NCBI GenBank assembly: GCA_050699515.1
Contig: JBOHFF010000116.1
Location: 16,861-80,860 of the forward strand
DNA length: 64,000 bases
DNA from: GCA-003244245 sp050699515
GTDB lineage: Bacteria > Actinomycetota > Actinomycetes > Mycobacteriales > Pseudonocardiaceae
Direction of reading: 5' to 3'
This document shows, one piece after another, positions 45,342-53,204 of this stretch. Numbering within the stretch: position 1 is the stretch's first letter; every line of letters starts with the position of its first letter. Under the pieces are notes generated by a model that saw nothing but the letters and a program-made list of their open reading frames with translations, did no database searches and was not told the origin of the DNA. The position numbers and the translations under genes are program-made.

Positions 45342-46622
45342 GTGTGGCATCCTGCTTCGGTGGACGTTGTCGGACTGCCTGCAGAGCTACCGCGTTTCCT
45401 CCGCCGGCAGGTCGGGGAGGCGCTGGCCGACACCCGGGTGGTTGGCATCGTCGGGCCCCGGCAGGCTGGGAAGTCGACCCTGGTGCTCGACATCGTCGCG
45501 GGCACAGCGGGTGCGGTCTATGTGTCGCTGGACGACCGTGAGGCCCGCGCGGCGGCGAGCGCGGATCCGGCCGGATTCGTCGAGGGACGGCCAGGGATGT
45601 TGGCGATCGACGAGGTGCAGCGGGTGCCTGAGCTGCTGCTGGCGATCAAATCGACGGTGGACCGTGACCGGCGAGCGGGTCGTTTCCTGGTCACTGGCTC
45701 CTCACAGCTCAGCGCGAACCGGGGTGTCTCGGAGACGCTGAGTGGCCGCATCGAGCGGCTGACGCTGTGGCCGTTCAGCCAGGACGAGTTGGCCGGGCGC
45801 CGCAGTGGCTTCCTGGAACACTTGCTCGACGCGACGTTCCCGGGGACATTCGCCAGTCCGCTGTCGAAGCGGGATTACCTGGACCGGGCGCTGGCCGGTG
45901 GGTTTCCCGAGGCAATGGCCCGGCAGGATCATCGCCGGGATGCCTGGTTCGCTTCCTACGTGCAGACCGTCGTGGAGCGGGAGGCCCCGGGGATCGCCGC
46001 TTCTCCCCGGACTGCGGAGCTGCCCCGGTTGCTGCGGCTGGTCGCAGCCCGTCAGGCTTCGATCCTCAACGTTGCCGATCTCGCTGCCGACGCCCAGTTG
46101 CCCCGCTCCAGCGTGCAACGTTACCTGGACGTCCTCGAAGCGGTCTTCCTCAGCGTGCGCCTTCCCGCTTGGTCGCCCAACCTGAGCCAGCGCGAGATCC
46201 GGGCACCGAAGATCCTGCTGACAGACCCGGGCCTGGCCGCGCATCTGCGCCAGGCCCGGGTCGAGACCCTGGTGCGGCCAGAGCTGGCCGCGGGAGCCGA
46301 CGGTCCGATCGTCGAGGGCTTCGTCGTCGCCGAGTTGCTGCGCCAGGCGGAGTGGTCACCGCGGCGGCCGCGGCTGAGCCACTACCGCGACCGGGACTCC
46401 CTTGAGGTGGACCTGGTCATCGAGGCGGGCGGGCGGGTGGCCGCGGTGGAGATCAAAGCGGGCGCCGCAGCCGACCCGGCCGCGGTGCGCAACCTCGCCC
46501 GGCTGCGGGACAGGCTCGGCGCCCGCTTCGCCGCCGGTGTCGTCCTGCACACCGGCGCCCGCGGGGGCACCCTCGGCGACCGCCTGTTCGCGCTGCCGAT
46601 CGCTGCGCTGTGGGAGCTGTGA
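45342..46622 (+). CDS. AAA-family ATPase with DUF4143 domain
   Basis: A 426-residue protein with Walker A GPRQAGKST (residues 38-46) and Walker B MLAIDEVQRVPELL. FLVTGSSQLS follows, then the C-terminal DUF4143 nuclease-like domain (YRDRDSLEVDLVIEAGGRVAAVEIKAG). This fold group (Pfam AAA_14 + DUF4143) is common in mobile regions; its substrate is unknown. GTG at 45342 or 45360. It stands alone on its strand between two PIN-toxin loci. Confidence 0.85.
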   Translation: MWHPASVDVVGLPAELPRFLRRQVGEALADTRVVGIVGPRQAGKSTLVLDIVAGTAGAVYVSLDDREARAAASADPAGFVEGRPGMLAIDEVQRVPELLLAIKSTVDRDRRAGRFLVTGSSQLSANRGVSETLSGRIERLTLWPFSQDELAGRRSGFLEHLLDATFPGTFASPLSKRDYLDRALAGGFPEAMARQDHRRDAWFASYVQTVVEREAPGIAASPRTAELPRLLRLVAARQASILNVADLAADAQLPRSSVQRYLDVLEAVFLSVRLPAWSPNLSQREIRAPKILLTDPGLAAHLRQARVETLVRPELAAGADGPIVEGFVVAELLRQAEWSPRRPRLSHYRDRDSLEVDLVIEAGGRVAAVEIKAGAAADPAAVRNLARLRDRLGARFAAGVVLHTGARGGTLGDRLFALPIAALWEL

Positions 46623-46678
46623 GTCGCAGCTGGGGCGACCTTGACATTTCTCGCGAGCCGCACGGCGTCATCCGCCAG

Positions 46679-47054
46679 TCAGCAGCGGATGATCGCCACG
46701 GATCGTCCCGCCACGCTGGCCAGGTGTTGGATGTCCTGAGGGTCGCTGGTGAGGATGCGGTCGCCGGAGCGGGCGACCAGCACCAGCGTGGCATCGATCG
46801 GGTCCCAGGTACTCGCCTCACCGATCAACACCCCGGCCGCCCTCATCATCCACTGTGCGCACGTCGACGCCGCGAAGCAGCCGCGCCAGCCGCACCTGCC
46901 GGCCCCGGGGATCGCGCCACGCCTGGGCCACGACGATCGCGCTGCTGCGCAGCCCCACACCATGGCGCTGGGCAACCCGGAGCCGGGCGATCAGGGCACG
47001 GTTATCGCGTTCGGCGGCCGAGAAGGCGCCGGCGTCGAGGATGAGCGCGCTCAC
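46679..47054 (-). pseudogene. VapC-type PIN toxin, frameshifted
   Basis: The first frame (SALILDAGAFSAAERDNRALIARLRVAQRHGVG...VDVRTVDDE) and the second (AAGVLIGEASTWDPIDATLVLVARSGDRILTSDPQDIQHLASVAG) are the two halves of one PIN-domain protein. They are separated by a frame change near 46850. All usual acidic positions would be present if repaired. Start GTG 47054 overlaps the antitoxin stop. Confidence 0.65.
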
Positions 47055-47308
47055 GCCGCCGGATCCGCCATCCGCAGTCCGAGTTCCCGCTCGGCGCGTT
47101 CCAGCTCCGCCGCGGTCAAGGCCCCGTGGTCGCGCTCCCACTCGTCAAGGAACTCCTCGAGTGCCTCGGCGCGAAGCTTCGCCGCCGCGGCCTCCGCCAG
47201 CCATGAGGACAACCCCTTGCCGGCGCGCTGCGCAGCGTCGCGGACAGCGTCGCCGAGACCAGCCTCCAGCGAGATACTCATCTTGTCCACCTTCACGCCG
47301 GCCTGCAT
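47051..47308 (-). CDS. VapB-like antitoxin
   Basis: An 85-residue protein whose start (VDKMSISLEAGLGDAVRDAAQRAGKGLSSWLAEAAAAKLR) looks like a ribbon-helix-helix DNA-binding fold, followed by an acidic toxin-binding tail (LEEFLDEWERDHGALTAAELERAERELG). It overlaps the broken vapC by 4 bp. Intact antitoxin with a dead toxin would be expected to be selected weakly or to serve as anti-addiction. Confidence 0.75.
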   Translation of the reverse strand: MQAGVKVDKMSISLEAGLGDAVRDAAQRAGKGLSSWLAEAAAAKLRAEALEEFLDEWERDHGALTAAELERAERELGLRMADPAA

Positions 47309-47380
47309 ACCGCAGTATGTACCTACCGTGGTAGGTGTACCCGTGCCGCCTCCGTCAACTCGAAAGCCTCGCAGCGATGA

Positions 47381-48139
47381 CTAGGTGTGCGCGGGGAGTC
47401 GGTAAATCAGCTGGTGTCGGTCTGCGGCGAGTATTGCCCGGCTGACCTCGACGGATTGTGCATCGGTGGTGTAAGTCGTCCGGGTCAGGATGAGCACGGG
47501 GACGCCGTCGGCGAGCCGCAATGTCTTTCGTTCGGTGGGTGTGGCAGCTCGCGCACTCACGTGTTCCTCGAAATCACCCAGTTCCAGGCCAAGGCCTTCC
47601 AGGGCGGCGACGGTGCCGCCGGGTAGCTTCCGTGGTTCGGCGATCGGTGTTCCTCGAACAAGATCGAGTGGGTAGTAGGAGTCCGCGAGTTGCACCGGGT
47701 CGTCGTCGAGGATCATCACCCGTCGACGCACGATCACGATGGAACCGGGATCAACACCCAGGAGCCCGCCGATGTCTTCGGGAGCGGCAACCTCGCCCAC
47801 TTCCGTGAGTTTCTGGCTGCCTCGCATGCCGAGACGTTCGGCCTCCGATCGCCACGACCCGCGAGGTTGGTCACCGACCTGGGTCACGTAGGACGTCGAT
47901 ACGTACATGACCGGCCGCGGGGTCCGCACGAAAGCACCGCGTCCATGCTCGACTGTCACCAGGCCCTGCGCGGCGAGCAGCCGGACCGCTTTGTTGATCG
48001 TGGTGCGGTTAAGCCCGTACTGCTCGGCCAGCACACTCTCGCTCGGCAGTGCCTGGCCGGGTGGATACTCGCCTGCGACGATCGCTTCCCGTAGGCGATC
48101 GGCTACCTGCTGGTAGCGGGCGACTGGCGGAGTGGTCAA
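47381..48139 (-). CDS. GntR/HutC-family regulator with UTRA domain
   Basis: A 252-residue regulator: winged helix (residues about 8-70, REAIVAGEYPPGQALPSESVLAEQYGLNRTTINKAVRLLAAQGLV) and a UTRA ligand-binding domain (about 90-245). TTG start at 48139. It is divergent from the pterin operon, and two matching palindromes lie between them, so it very likely controls both. UTRA domains sense small metabolites; a pterin or nucleotide is a reasonable guess. Confidence 0.88.
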   Translation of the reverse strand: MTTPPVARYQQVADRLREAIVAGEYPPGQALPSESVLAEQYGLNRTTINKAVRLLAAQGLVTVEHGRGAFVRTPRPVMYVSTSYVTQVGDQPRGSWRSEAERLGMRGSQKLTEVGEVAAPEDIGGLLGVDPGSIVIVRRRVMILDDDPVQLADSYYPLDLVRGTPIAEPRKLPGGTVAALEGLGLELGDFEEHVSARAATPTERKTLRLADGVPVLILTRTTYTTDAQSVEVSRAILAADRHQLIYRLPAHT

Positions 48140-48193
48140 CGGAGCACACCTTCTTGGGGTCGACTACCTGACTGCACCCTAGTCCAACCCATG

Positions 48194-48208
48194 ACACGTG
48201 CCACATGT
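48194..48208. promoter_or_regulatory. Candidate GntR operator 1
   Basis: ACACGTG-C-CACATGT, a 7-bp inverted repeat with one mismatch. It lies in the divergent promoter region, 57 bp centre to centre from operator 2. Confidence 0.6.
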
Positions 48209-48250
48209 TCCTTGACGGCTGGTGGTTGATAATGCATGCTTCAAGTCACA

Positions 48251-48265
48251 ACACGTGGCACGTGT
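48251..48265. promoter_or_regulatory. Candidate GntR operator 2
   Basis: ACACGTG-G-CACGTGT is a perfect 7-bp inverted repeat. The surrounding 14 bp (48255-48268) also repeat the operator 1 region in inverse orientation. Confidence 0.65.
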
Positions 48266-48307
48266 CATATGTTCGGAGTTGGTCAGAGAACTCTTGGGGG
48301 TTGGGTT

Positions 48308-48778
48308 GTGACTTGCACTCTTGATCAGTCACGCGATCCTGTGGTTCCTGGAGAGCTGGCGCGGACCGATGATGTGATTGAGGTCGATGCGCTGCGGCTG
48401 CGCTGCGTTATCGGGATCAACCATGAGGAGCGGCGTGACCGTCAGGACGTGCTGATCAGCCTTCGGGTCGGGACGGATGCGCGTCCGGCGGTGGTTATCG
48501 ATTGCAGGGATGCGGTGTGGAACTACCGCACGGTTATCAAGGCGATCATCGCCCATGTCGAGTCCTCGGCGTATCTGACGGTGGAGAAGCTCGCATCGGA
48601 GATCGCCCGTATCGTGGTGGTCGATCACGAAGCGCCCTGGGCTGAAGTGCGCGTGCACAAGCCCGGTGCACTGCGGTTCGCTAGCAGTGTCGGTGTGGTC
48701 ATCCGCCGAGGTCCTGGTGACTTCGTGGAGACCCCGAATGTCACGGCGCCCACCCTCAGGCAGGAGAGTGGCCAGTGA
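48308..48778 (+). CDS. FolB-like dihydroneopterin aldolase/epimerase
   Basis: A 156-residue T-fold enzyme (DVIEVDALRLRCVIGINHEERRDRQDVLISLRV ... VWNYRTVIKAIIAHVESSAYLTVEKLASEIARIVV). Residues typical of FolB/FolX are visible: YRT/ hydrophobic core and the late E in LTVEKLA, with KPGALRFA at the end. GTG at 48308 has GGGGG upstream; the longer frame from 48236 is unlikely. First gene of a folB-folE-PTPS operon, overlapping folE by 4 bp. Confidence 0.85.
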   Translation: MTCTLDQSRDPVVPGELARTDDVIEVDALRLRCVIGINHEERRDRQDVLISLRVGTDARPAVVIDCRDAVWNYRTVIKAIIAHVESSAYLTVEKLASEIARIVVVDHEAPWAEVRVHKPGALRFASSVGVVIRRGPGDFVETPNVTAPTLRQESGQ

Positions 48779-49377
48779 GCCTGCCAGTGGGGCGACGATT
48801 GCGCGTCGTTGCCGAATGCCATGCCCGTGATCTGGATGCCGCCCGAGTAGCCGCACATGCCTTGCTGACCGCGTTGGGTATCGATCTGGGCCGGGAAGCC
48901 CTGGCTGAGACGCCGGCGCGGATGGTACGGGCGTATGCCGAGTTGCTCACTCCGCGCGAGTTCGACTTGACGACTTTCGACAACGACGAAGAATATGAGC
49001 AGTTAGTGCTGGTGCAGGGTATTCCGTTCCGGTCGTTGTGCGAGCACCACGCGTTGCCGTTTATCGGCACTGCTGATGTCGGTTACCTCCCCGGAAAGCG
49101 GATCATAGGATTGTCGAAGCTTGCCCGGGTGGTGGAGTTGTTCGCCCACCGGGCGCAGGTCCAGGAGCGGATGACCAAGCAGGTCGCCGACTGGCTCGCC
49201 GAACACCTGGCCCCGAAAGGGGTGGGGGTGGTACTTCGCGCCGAGCACCTGTGCATGACGTTACGCGGAGCACAAGCCTCGGGCACCACGACCGTGACCT
49301 CGGCCTTGCACGGGTTGCTGCTGAATGATGCCCGAGCCCGGCAGGAGTTCGTCACTCTCACCCATCCCACCCGCTGA
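48775..49377 (+). CDS. folE: GTP cyclohydrolase I
   Basis: FolE opens GTP to 7,8-dihydroneopterin triphosphate. The 200-residue protein has the zinc ligands Cys89 and His92 (SLCEHHALPF) and the later Cys near 160 (AEHLCMTLRG), plus the conserved LSKLARVVELFAHRAQVQERMT. It is probably a second folE, since the folate operon copy is expected elsewhere. GTG start overlapping the folB-like gene. Confidence 0.93.
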   Translation: MSLPVGRRLRVVAECHARDLDAARVAAHALLTALGIDLGREALAETPARMVRAYAELLTPREFDLTTFDNDEEYEQLVLVQGIPFRSLCEHHALPFIGTADVGYLPGKRIIGLSKLARVVELFAHRAQVQERMTKQVADWLAEHLAPKGVGVVLRAEHLCMTLRGAQASGTTTVTSALHGLLLNDARARQEFVTLTHPTR

Positions 49378-49393
49378 ACGCTGAGGAGTAAGG

Positions 49394-49894
49394 ATGCTCT
49401 CGACGATCGAGATCGGCCGGGGTGAGTTCGGTTTCTCAGCCGCACATGCCGGACTACACGATGGCGAGTTCGAGTCTCTGCATGGTCACACCTTCCAGGT
49501 CACCCTGCGGTTGTCCGGTATCCCTGCCGATGACGGCATGTTGATCGATTTCGGCGAGGTCAAGACCGCTCTACGGGAGGCGATAGCCCCGCTGCGTCGC
49601 CGCACGATGATGCCTGGACGTGCCCCCGACGTGCTGATCACATCGGAGAACGATTCGTTGTCGATCGTCGCCGGCCGGAAGCGGTACGTTCTGCCCACCG
49701 AGGATGTCGTCGTCCTACCGCTGGTCAACACCACCAGCGAGGCCATCGCCGATTACCTGCTCGACCGAGCACTGCCGTACCTGCACGGCTGCGGCCTGAC
49801 CACCGTGGAGCCTAGCCAGCTAGTCGGACAACGCCGCCGGGGCGCTGGTTTATCTGATCGGCACCTGGGCACCGGTGCAGCGGGCTTACGCTGA
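49394..49894 (+). CDS. 6-pyruvoyl-tetrahydropterin synthase / QueD-like enzyme
   Basis: A T-fold protein with three likely zinc His residues: His18 (FSAAHAG) and His30/His32 (SLHGHTF). The Cys that usually precedes the HGH motif in QueD/PTPS is absent (EFESLHGH), so the reaction may differ. Thr/Ser-Glu near NTTSEAIADYLL matches the family. The last 30 residues (after TTVEPS) run into another gene remnant in a different frame, so the C-terminus may be truncated. Third gene of the operon. Start ATG with GAGGAG upstream. Confidence 0.82.
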   Translation: MLSTIEIGRGEFGFSAAHAGLHDGEFESLHGHTFQVTLRLSGIPADDGMLIDFGEVKTALREAIAPLRRRTMMPGRAPDVLITSENDSLSIVAGRKRYVLPTEDVVVLPLVNTTSEAIADYLLDRALPYLHGCGLTTVEPSQLVGQRRRGAGLSDRHLGTGAAGLR

Positions 49895-49946
49895 GCTGGC
49901 CGCGACGGTGCGCCCCGGTGGGGGAGGAACACGCGGCGTAGCCTGA
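49824..49946 (+). pseudogene. Gene remnant with RAYAELA motif (second copy)
   Basis: The frame reads SDNAAGALVYLIGTWAPVQRAYAELAATVRP and stops at 49944. It overlaps the 3' end of the PTPS-like gene and resembles 32320-32510. No start or complete domain. Confidence 0.4.
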
Positions 49947-49959
49947 CGCTCGCACCCTT

Positions 49960-49996
49960 CACCGGTGCCCCCGGGTAGCTCCTGGGGGCACCGGTG
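49960..49996 (+). terminator. Terminator of the pterin operon
   Basis: CACCGGTGCCCCCGGG pairs with CCTGGGGGCACCGGTG across a 5-nt loop, with one G-T pair. It is followed by AGGGTTTCCTTATT. Confidence 0.75.
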
Positions 49997-50032
49997 AGGG
50001 TTTCCTTATTCCGGTGGGAGAAGTGGTGCTCG

Positions 50033-51226
50033 GTGGATCTTGACGATGCGCGGACGATCGGCCGCCGGTTGCGCCTGATCCGCAAGGTCCGGCGTAAGTC
50101 GCTGGTGGTGGTCGCGGGGCTGGCTGGGATGAGTAAGTCGCAGCTGGACCGGATCGAGCGCGGTGAGGTCGCCCTGGACCGGATCTCGCAGATCGTGGCG
50201 CTGGCGACCGCCCTGCAGATCGCCCCGGGGGATCTGATGCGACTGCCGGTGCCCGCCCCGGCCAACGGACACACCGATTCCGCCACTGACGAGGTGCGGC
50301 TGGCATTGATCGCGGTGAGCCGCCGCCGGCCTGGTGGGCAGGTGGTCCCGGTGGAGGTGTTGGCCTCGCGCGTGAGCGCAGGAGCAGCGGCCCTGCGCCA
50401 GTGCCGTCAGGCCGAGCTGGCTTCGATGCTGCCCGGGTTGATCCGGGATGTGCACACCAGTGTGGCCGCCGGGCGCGATGTCGCCGAGCTGCTCGATCTA
50501 GCGGTGCTGCTGCACGCGGAAACTGTCAGTCACTGGCTGCGTATCGCGGGTGCTTCGGTGGACCTGCGCCGAGACAACGATGTCACGCTGGCCTACCAGC
50601 TCGCCGAGCGGCGGGACACTCCGAGCGCCCTGGGTCTGGTCGCGTCCCGGGCCAACAAGGTGTTGCTGGATTCAGGAGCGTTCGAGCTGGCCAAGGCGGA
50701 TCTCACGGCCATCGACGTGCCCACCAATACCCCGGAGTTGATGCAGCTCGCCGGGGCGCTGGCGCTGTCACAGTCACGAGCCGCAGCAGCCGCTTCCCAG
50801 TGGGCCGAGGCGGAGGCGGCCTTGGAGTACGCGGCGGAGCTGGCGGCGCGTACCGGGGAGGGCACCGCCTACGGGCTGGGGTTCGGTCCCACCAACGTGG
50901 GGCTGTGGCGGATGGAAGCGCTACTGGAGGCCGGGGATCATGAGCGGGTCACCGCGCTCGCGAAGGGTCTGAACCCGAACGCGCATTCCTACGGGGAGCG
51001 CCGGTCGGCCTACTGGCGTGACTATGGCCGGGCGTTGGCCCGGGTGAAGGGACGCCTCGACGACGCTGTGATCGCCTTCCGCCGCGCCGAGCAGATCCAC
51101 CCGCACCGTGTGCAGCGGGATCCCTTCGCCCGGGAAGTGCTCGCCGAGCTGCTGCTCCGGTCACCGCGTGGCGCGGTGGGCCGGGAACTGCGCGGTATGG
51201 CCTACCGGGCCGGATTGCCGATGTAG
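50033..51226 (+). CDS. XRE-family regulator with TPR-like C-terminus
   Basis: A 397-residue protein with an N-terminal XRE helix-turn-helix (residues about 5-62, TIGRRLRLIRKVRRKSLVVVAGLAGMSKSQLDRIERGE) and a long helical body with TPR-like pairs (WAEAEAALEYAAELAARTGEG, RLDDAVIAFRRAEQIHPH). GTG at 50033 gives the conserved start; a GTG at 49994 adds 13 residues that overlap the terminator end. Regulators like this sit beside specialised-metabolite genes in actinobacteria, which suits its place here. Confidence 0.83.
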   Translation: MDLDDARTIGRRLRLIRKVRRKSLVVVAGLAGMSKSQLDRIERGEVALDRISQIVALATALQIAPGDLMRLPVPAPANGHTDSATDEVRLALIAVSRRRPGGQVVPVEVLASRVSAGAAALRQCRQAELASMLPGLIRDVHTSVAAGRDVAELLDLAVLLHAETVSHWLRIAGASVDLRRDNDVTLAYQLAERRDTPSALGLVASRANKVLLDSGAFELAKADLTAIDVPTNTPELMQLAGALALSQSRAAAAASQWAEAEAALEYAAELAARTGEGTAYGLGFGPTNVGLWRMEALLEAGDHERVTALAKGLNPNAHSYGERRSAYWRDYGRALARVKGRLDDAVIAFRRAEQIHPHRVQRDPFAREVLAELLLRSPRGAVGRELRGMAYRAGLPM

Positions 51227-51292
51227 CCGATCCGGGGGAGCGTTCCCGGCTGCGGGATATCCGCCGCTGGTGGTCGTCAAGGATCGTCCACC

Positions 51293-51472
51293 ATGACCAA
51301 CGCCGCCACCGACGTACCCGCGACTAGCTCTCCCGCAGTGTCTGCTCTGACCCCGGGGGGAGGCGCTGGCGAAGCTGTTTGTGCGCCGCGAGGCGCTGCT
51401 GACTCGGACGGAGGTGGGAGACCTTCGGTGCTCTGCCGTCGTAGCGGTGGGGTGAAGCTGGCGGCAGCCTGA
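51293..51472 (+). CDS. Short ORF, possible peptide precursor
   Basis: A 59-residue ORF starting MTNAATDVPATSSPAVSALTPGG, rich in Ala/Thr/Ser/Pro. After the GGGGGG run at 51355-51360 an alternative frame reads EALAKLFVRREALLTRTEVGDL and stops at 51453. That frame looks more protein-like, so a slip in the G-run may be natural or a frameshift. It lies between the XRE regulator and the carrier-condensation gene. No ribosome binding site is convincing. Confidence 0.3.
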   Translation: MTNAATDVPATSSPAVSALTPGGGAGEAVCAPRGAADSDGGGRPSVLCRRSGGVKLAAA

Positions 51473-51801
51473 TCCGGGGATCGCCGGTGAGGGTGGGAGC
51501 AGCCGCGACGAAGTCAGGTCGATCCAGCACTGCCGGATGGGTCGGGCCTGGTGAGCGAGACGGGAAGGTATACGAGCATCCCGCCATGGCGTGAACGCGC
51601 ACCTGTCCGCGAGCGGTGAAACGAGCCCGGCACAACAGCTACCGGGTCAAGAAGCTCGGCGAGCCAGCCAGCACCCGGCACCGAGCACCGGTCACGATCA
51701 TCATCTGGCAGCTGAAAACCCAGACCAGCAGTATGATCAACTTACGCTACGTGGCATTGCCCCTATCCGCACGGCCGAGACTGCGACGCGAAGGAGGCAG
51801 G
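51473..51801. other. Intergenic region upstream of the carrier-condensation gene
   Basis: About 330 bp with no supported gene; it ends in AAGGAGG, the ribosome binding site for 51802. Confidence 0.5.
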
Positions 51802-53074
51802 GTGGAGCCGGTGATCGTGGAGAACGCGCTGCGGCGCGCCTGGGGCGAGACGCTGGGAGGCGTGATCCGCTCCGATGACGACTTCTTCGCCCGCGGTGGG
51901 GATTCGCTGACAACCTTGGCCGTCACCGCCAGCCTGCGCCGGCAGCTGGGGGTCGTGCTCGATCCGAGTTGGCTCTATGACGTGCCCCGGTTCGCCGACG
52001 CGCTGACTGACCTGCAGGCACGGGCAGTAGAGGAGGGCGGTGACGGGGCGGGAGAGATCGCCGCGAGGCCGCGCGAGGGGGACCATCCGCTGTCGTTCCA
52101 GCAGCAAGGGCTGCTGGCGTGGGCCGATCGGTTCGGTGACCGGCATCACCACAGACTCGTGTACGCGGTGGCCGTGCCGGTGGGGAGCCTGGACCCGGGT
52201 CGGCTGCGCGCGGCGGTGGCCTGGCTGGGTCAGCGGCATCCGGCGTTGCGGACGAGCGTGCACGACGGCCGCCAGCACGTCGACGATCGTCGGCTGGAGC
52301 TCCACAGGAGCCTTTCCTCGTCGGGCACGCAGCTGGACGCGGCCCGTGACTGGTCTGGGGAGCGGTTCGCTGACGGCGGGCCCTTGGCCAGGGTCGCCCT
52401 GATCGGCGGGGCTGAGGAGGACTTTCTGGTGCTGGCCTCCCACCAGCTTGTCATGGACCCGTGGTCGTGGGGCCTGTTCCTGCGCGAGGTCGCTGCCCGC
52501 TACGCCGTTCCTGAGAATGCAGGTGGGCCGGTGCTGGCCTACAGCGACTACGCCCGCGTCTGCAAAGGCGGCCCCGGCCGGGCCCGCGGCCCGGCTGCCG
52601 GTCGCTGTGCCCCCCGCGCTGGCCGCAGACCTGCAGGCGATCGGACAGCGGCTGGAGGTGTCCCTGTTCCAGGTGCTGCTGGCGCTGTTTCACGTGGCGG
52701 TCGCTGCATGGGCAGGTGTGCGGGATGTGGTGGTGGGCAGCGCGACCGGCGAGGCCCACCAGGAGCTCCACCTAGAGAAGACCGTGTTCGATCTCGGTGT
52801 CCCGGACCTGGTGAACATCAAGTTCTCACTCGGCACCATCCCCACCCTCGACCGGCTGCCAGAGCTCGGCGGGCAGCTGCCTCGCCCGCTCCGGCTGGCG
52901 GACACCACGACCTCGCGTCGCCACCTGGCCCTGTCACTGAGCCGGGCAGGCGGCGGCCTGACCGGTGGCCTGACCTACCGCACCGACCTGCTGAAGACCG
53001 AGAAAGCGGCCGGGCTGCTCGAACAGTTCGACCAGATCATGCGCCACGCCGCCATAGAATTGGCGGGACGATGA
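51802..53074 (+). pseudogene. NRPS-like carrier protein + condensation domain, frameshifted
   Basis: The first frame encodes a peptidyl carrier domain (DDFFARGGDSLTTL, phosphopantetheine Ser near residue 36) and the front half of a condensation domain. The HHxxxDG active site reads HQLVMDP, so the second, catalytic His is Gln. Near 52570, after LAYSDYARVCKGG, the match moves to another frame (LPVAVPPALAADLQAIGQRLEVSLFQVLLALFHVAV ... HAAIELAGR, stop 53074), and about 40-50 residues usual between the halves are missing. Either a broken gene or two polypeptides. GTG start behind AAGGAGG. Confidence 0.65.
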
Positions 53075-53202
53075 TGCGGGCGCTGGTGCTGGCCGCAGGT
53101 TCGGCGACGGCTCTCGTCTCGTATCACAGGCTCGGCCTCCAGCATCTGGCGCGCTGCCGCATCAGGGAACGGGATGGCGGTAGTCAGCGTCGTGGGGTCC
53201 AT
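52975..53202 (-). pseudogene. Possible cytochrome P450 N-terminal fragment or short ORF
   Basis: Starting 2 nt after the stop of the SpaB_C gene, an ATG frame reads DPTTLTTAIPFPDAAARQMLEAEPVIRDES, which is weakly like the start of actinobacterial P450s (PFPD...EPVIR). The rest is Arg/His-rich and overlaps the condensation gene in antisense. Low confidence. Confidence 0.25.
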
Positions 53203-53204
53203 GG

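Noticed and set aside
51324..51635. Reverse open frame between the XRE and carrier-condensation genes
   Set aside because: Arg/Pro/Ser-rich with no domain, no ribosome binding site and no neighbour on that strand.
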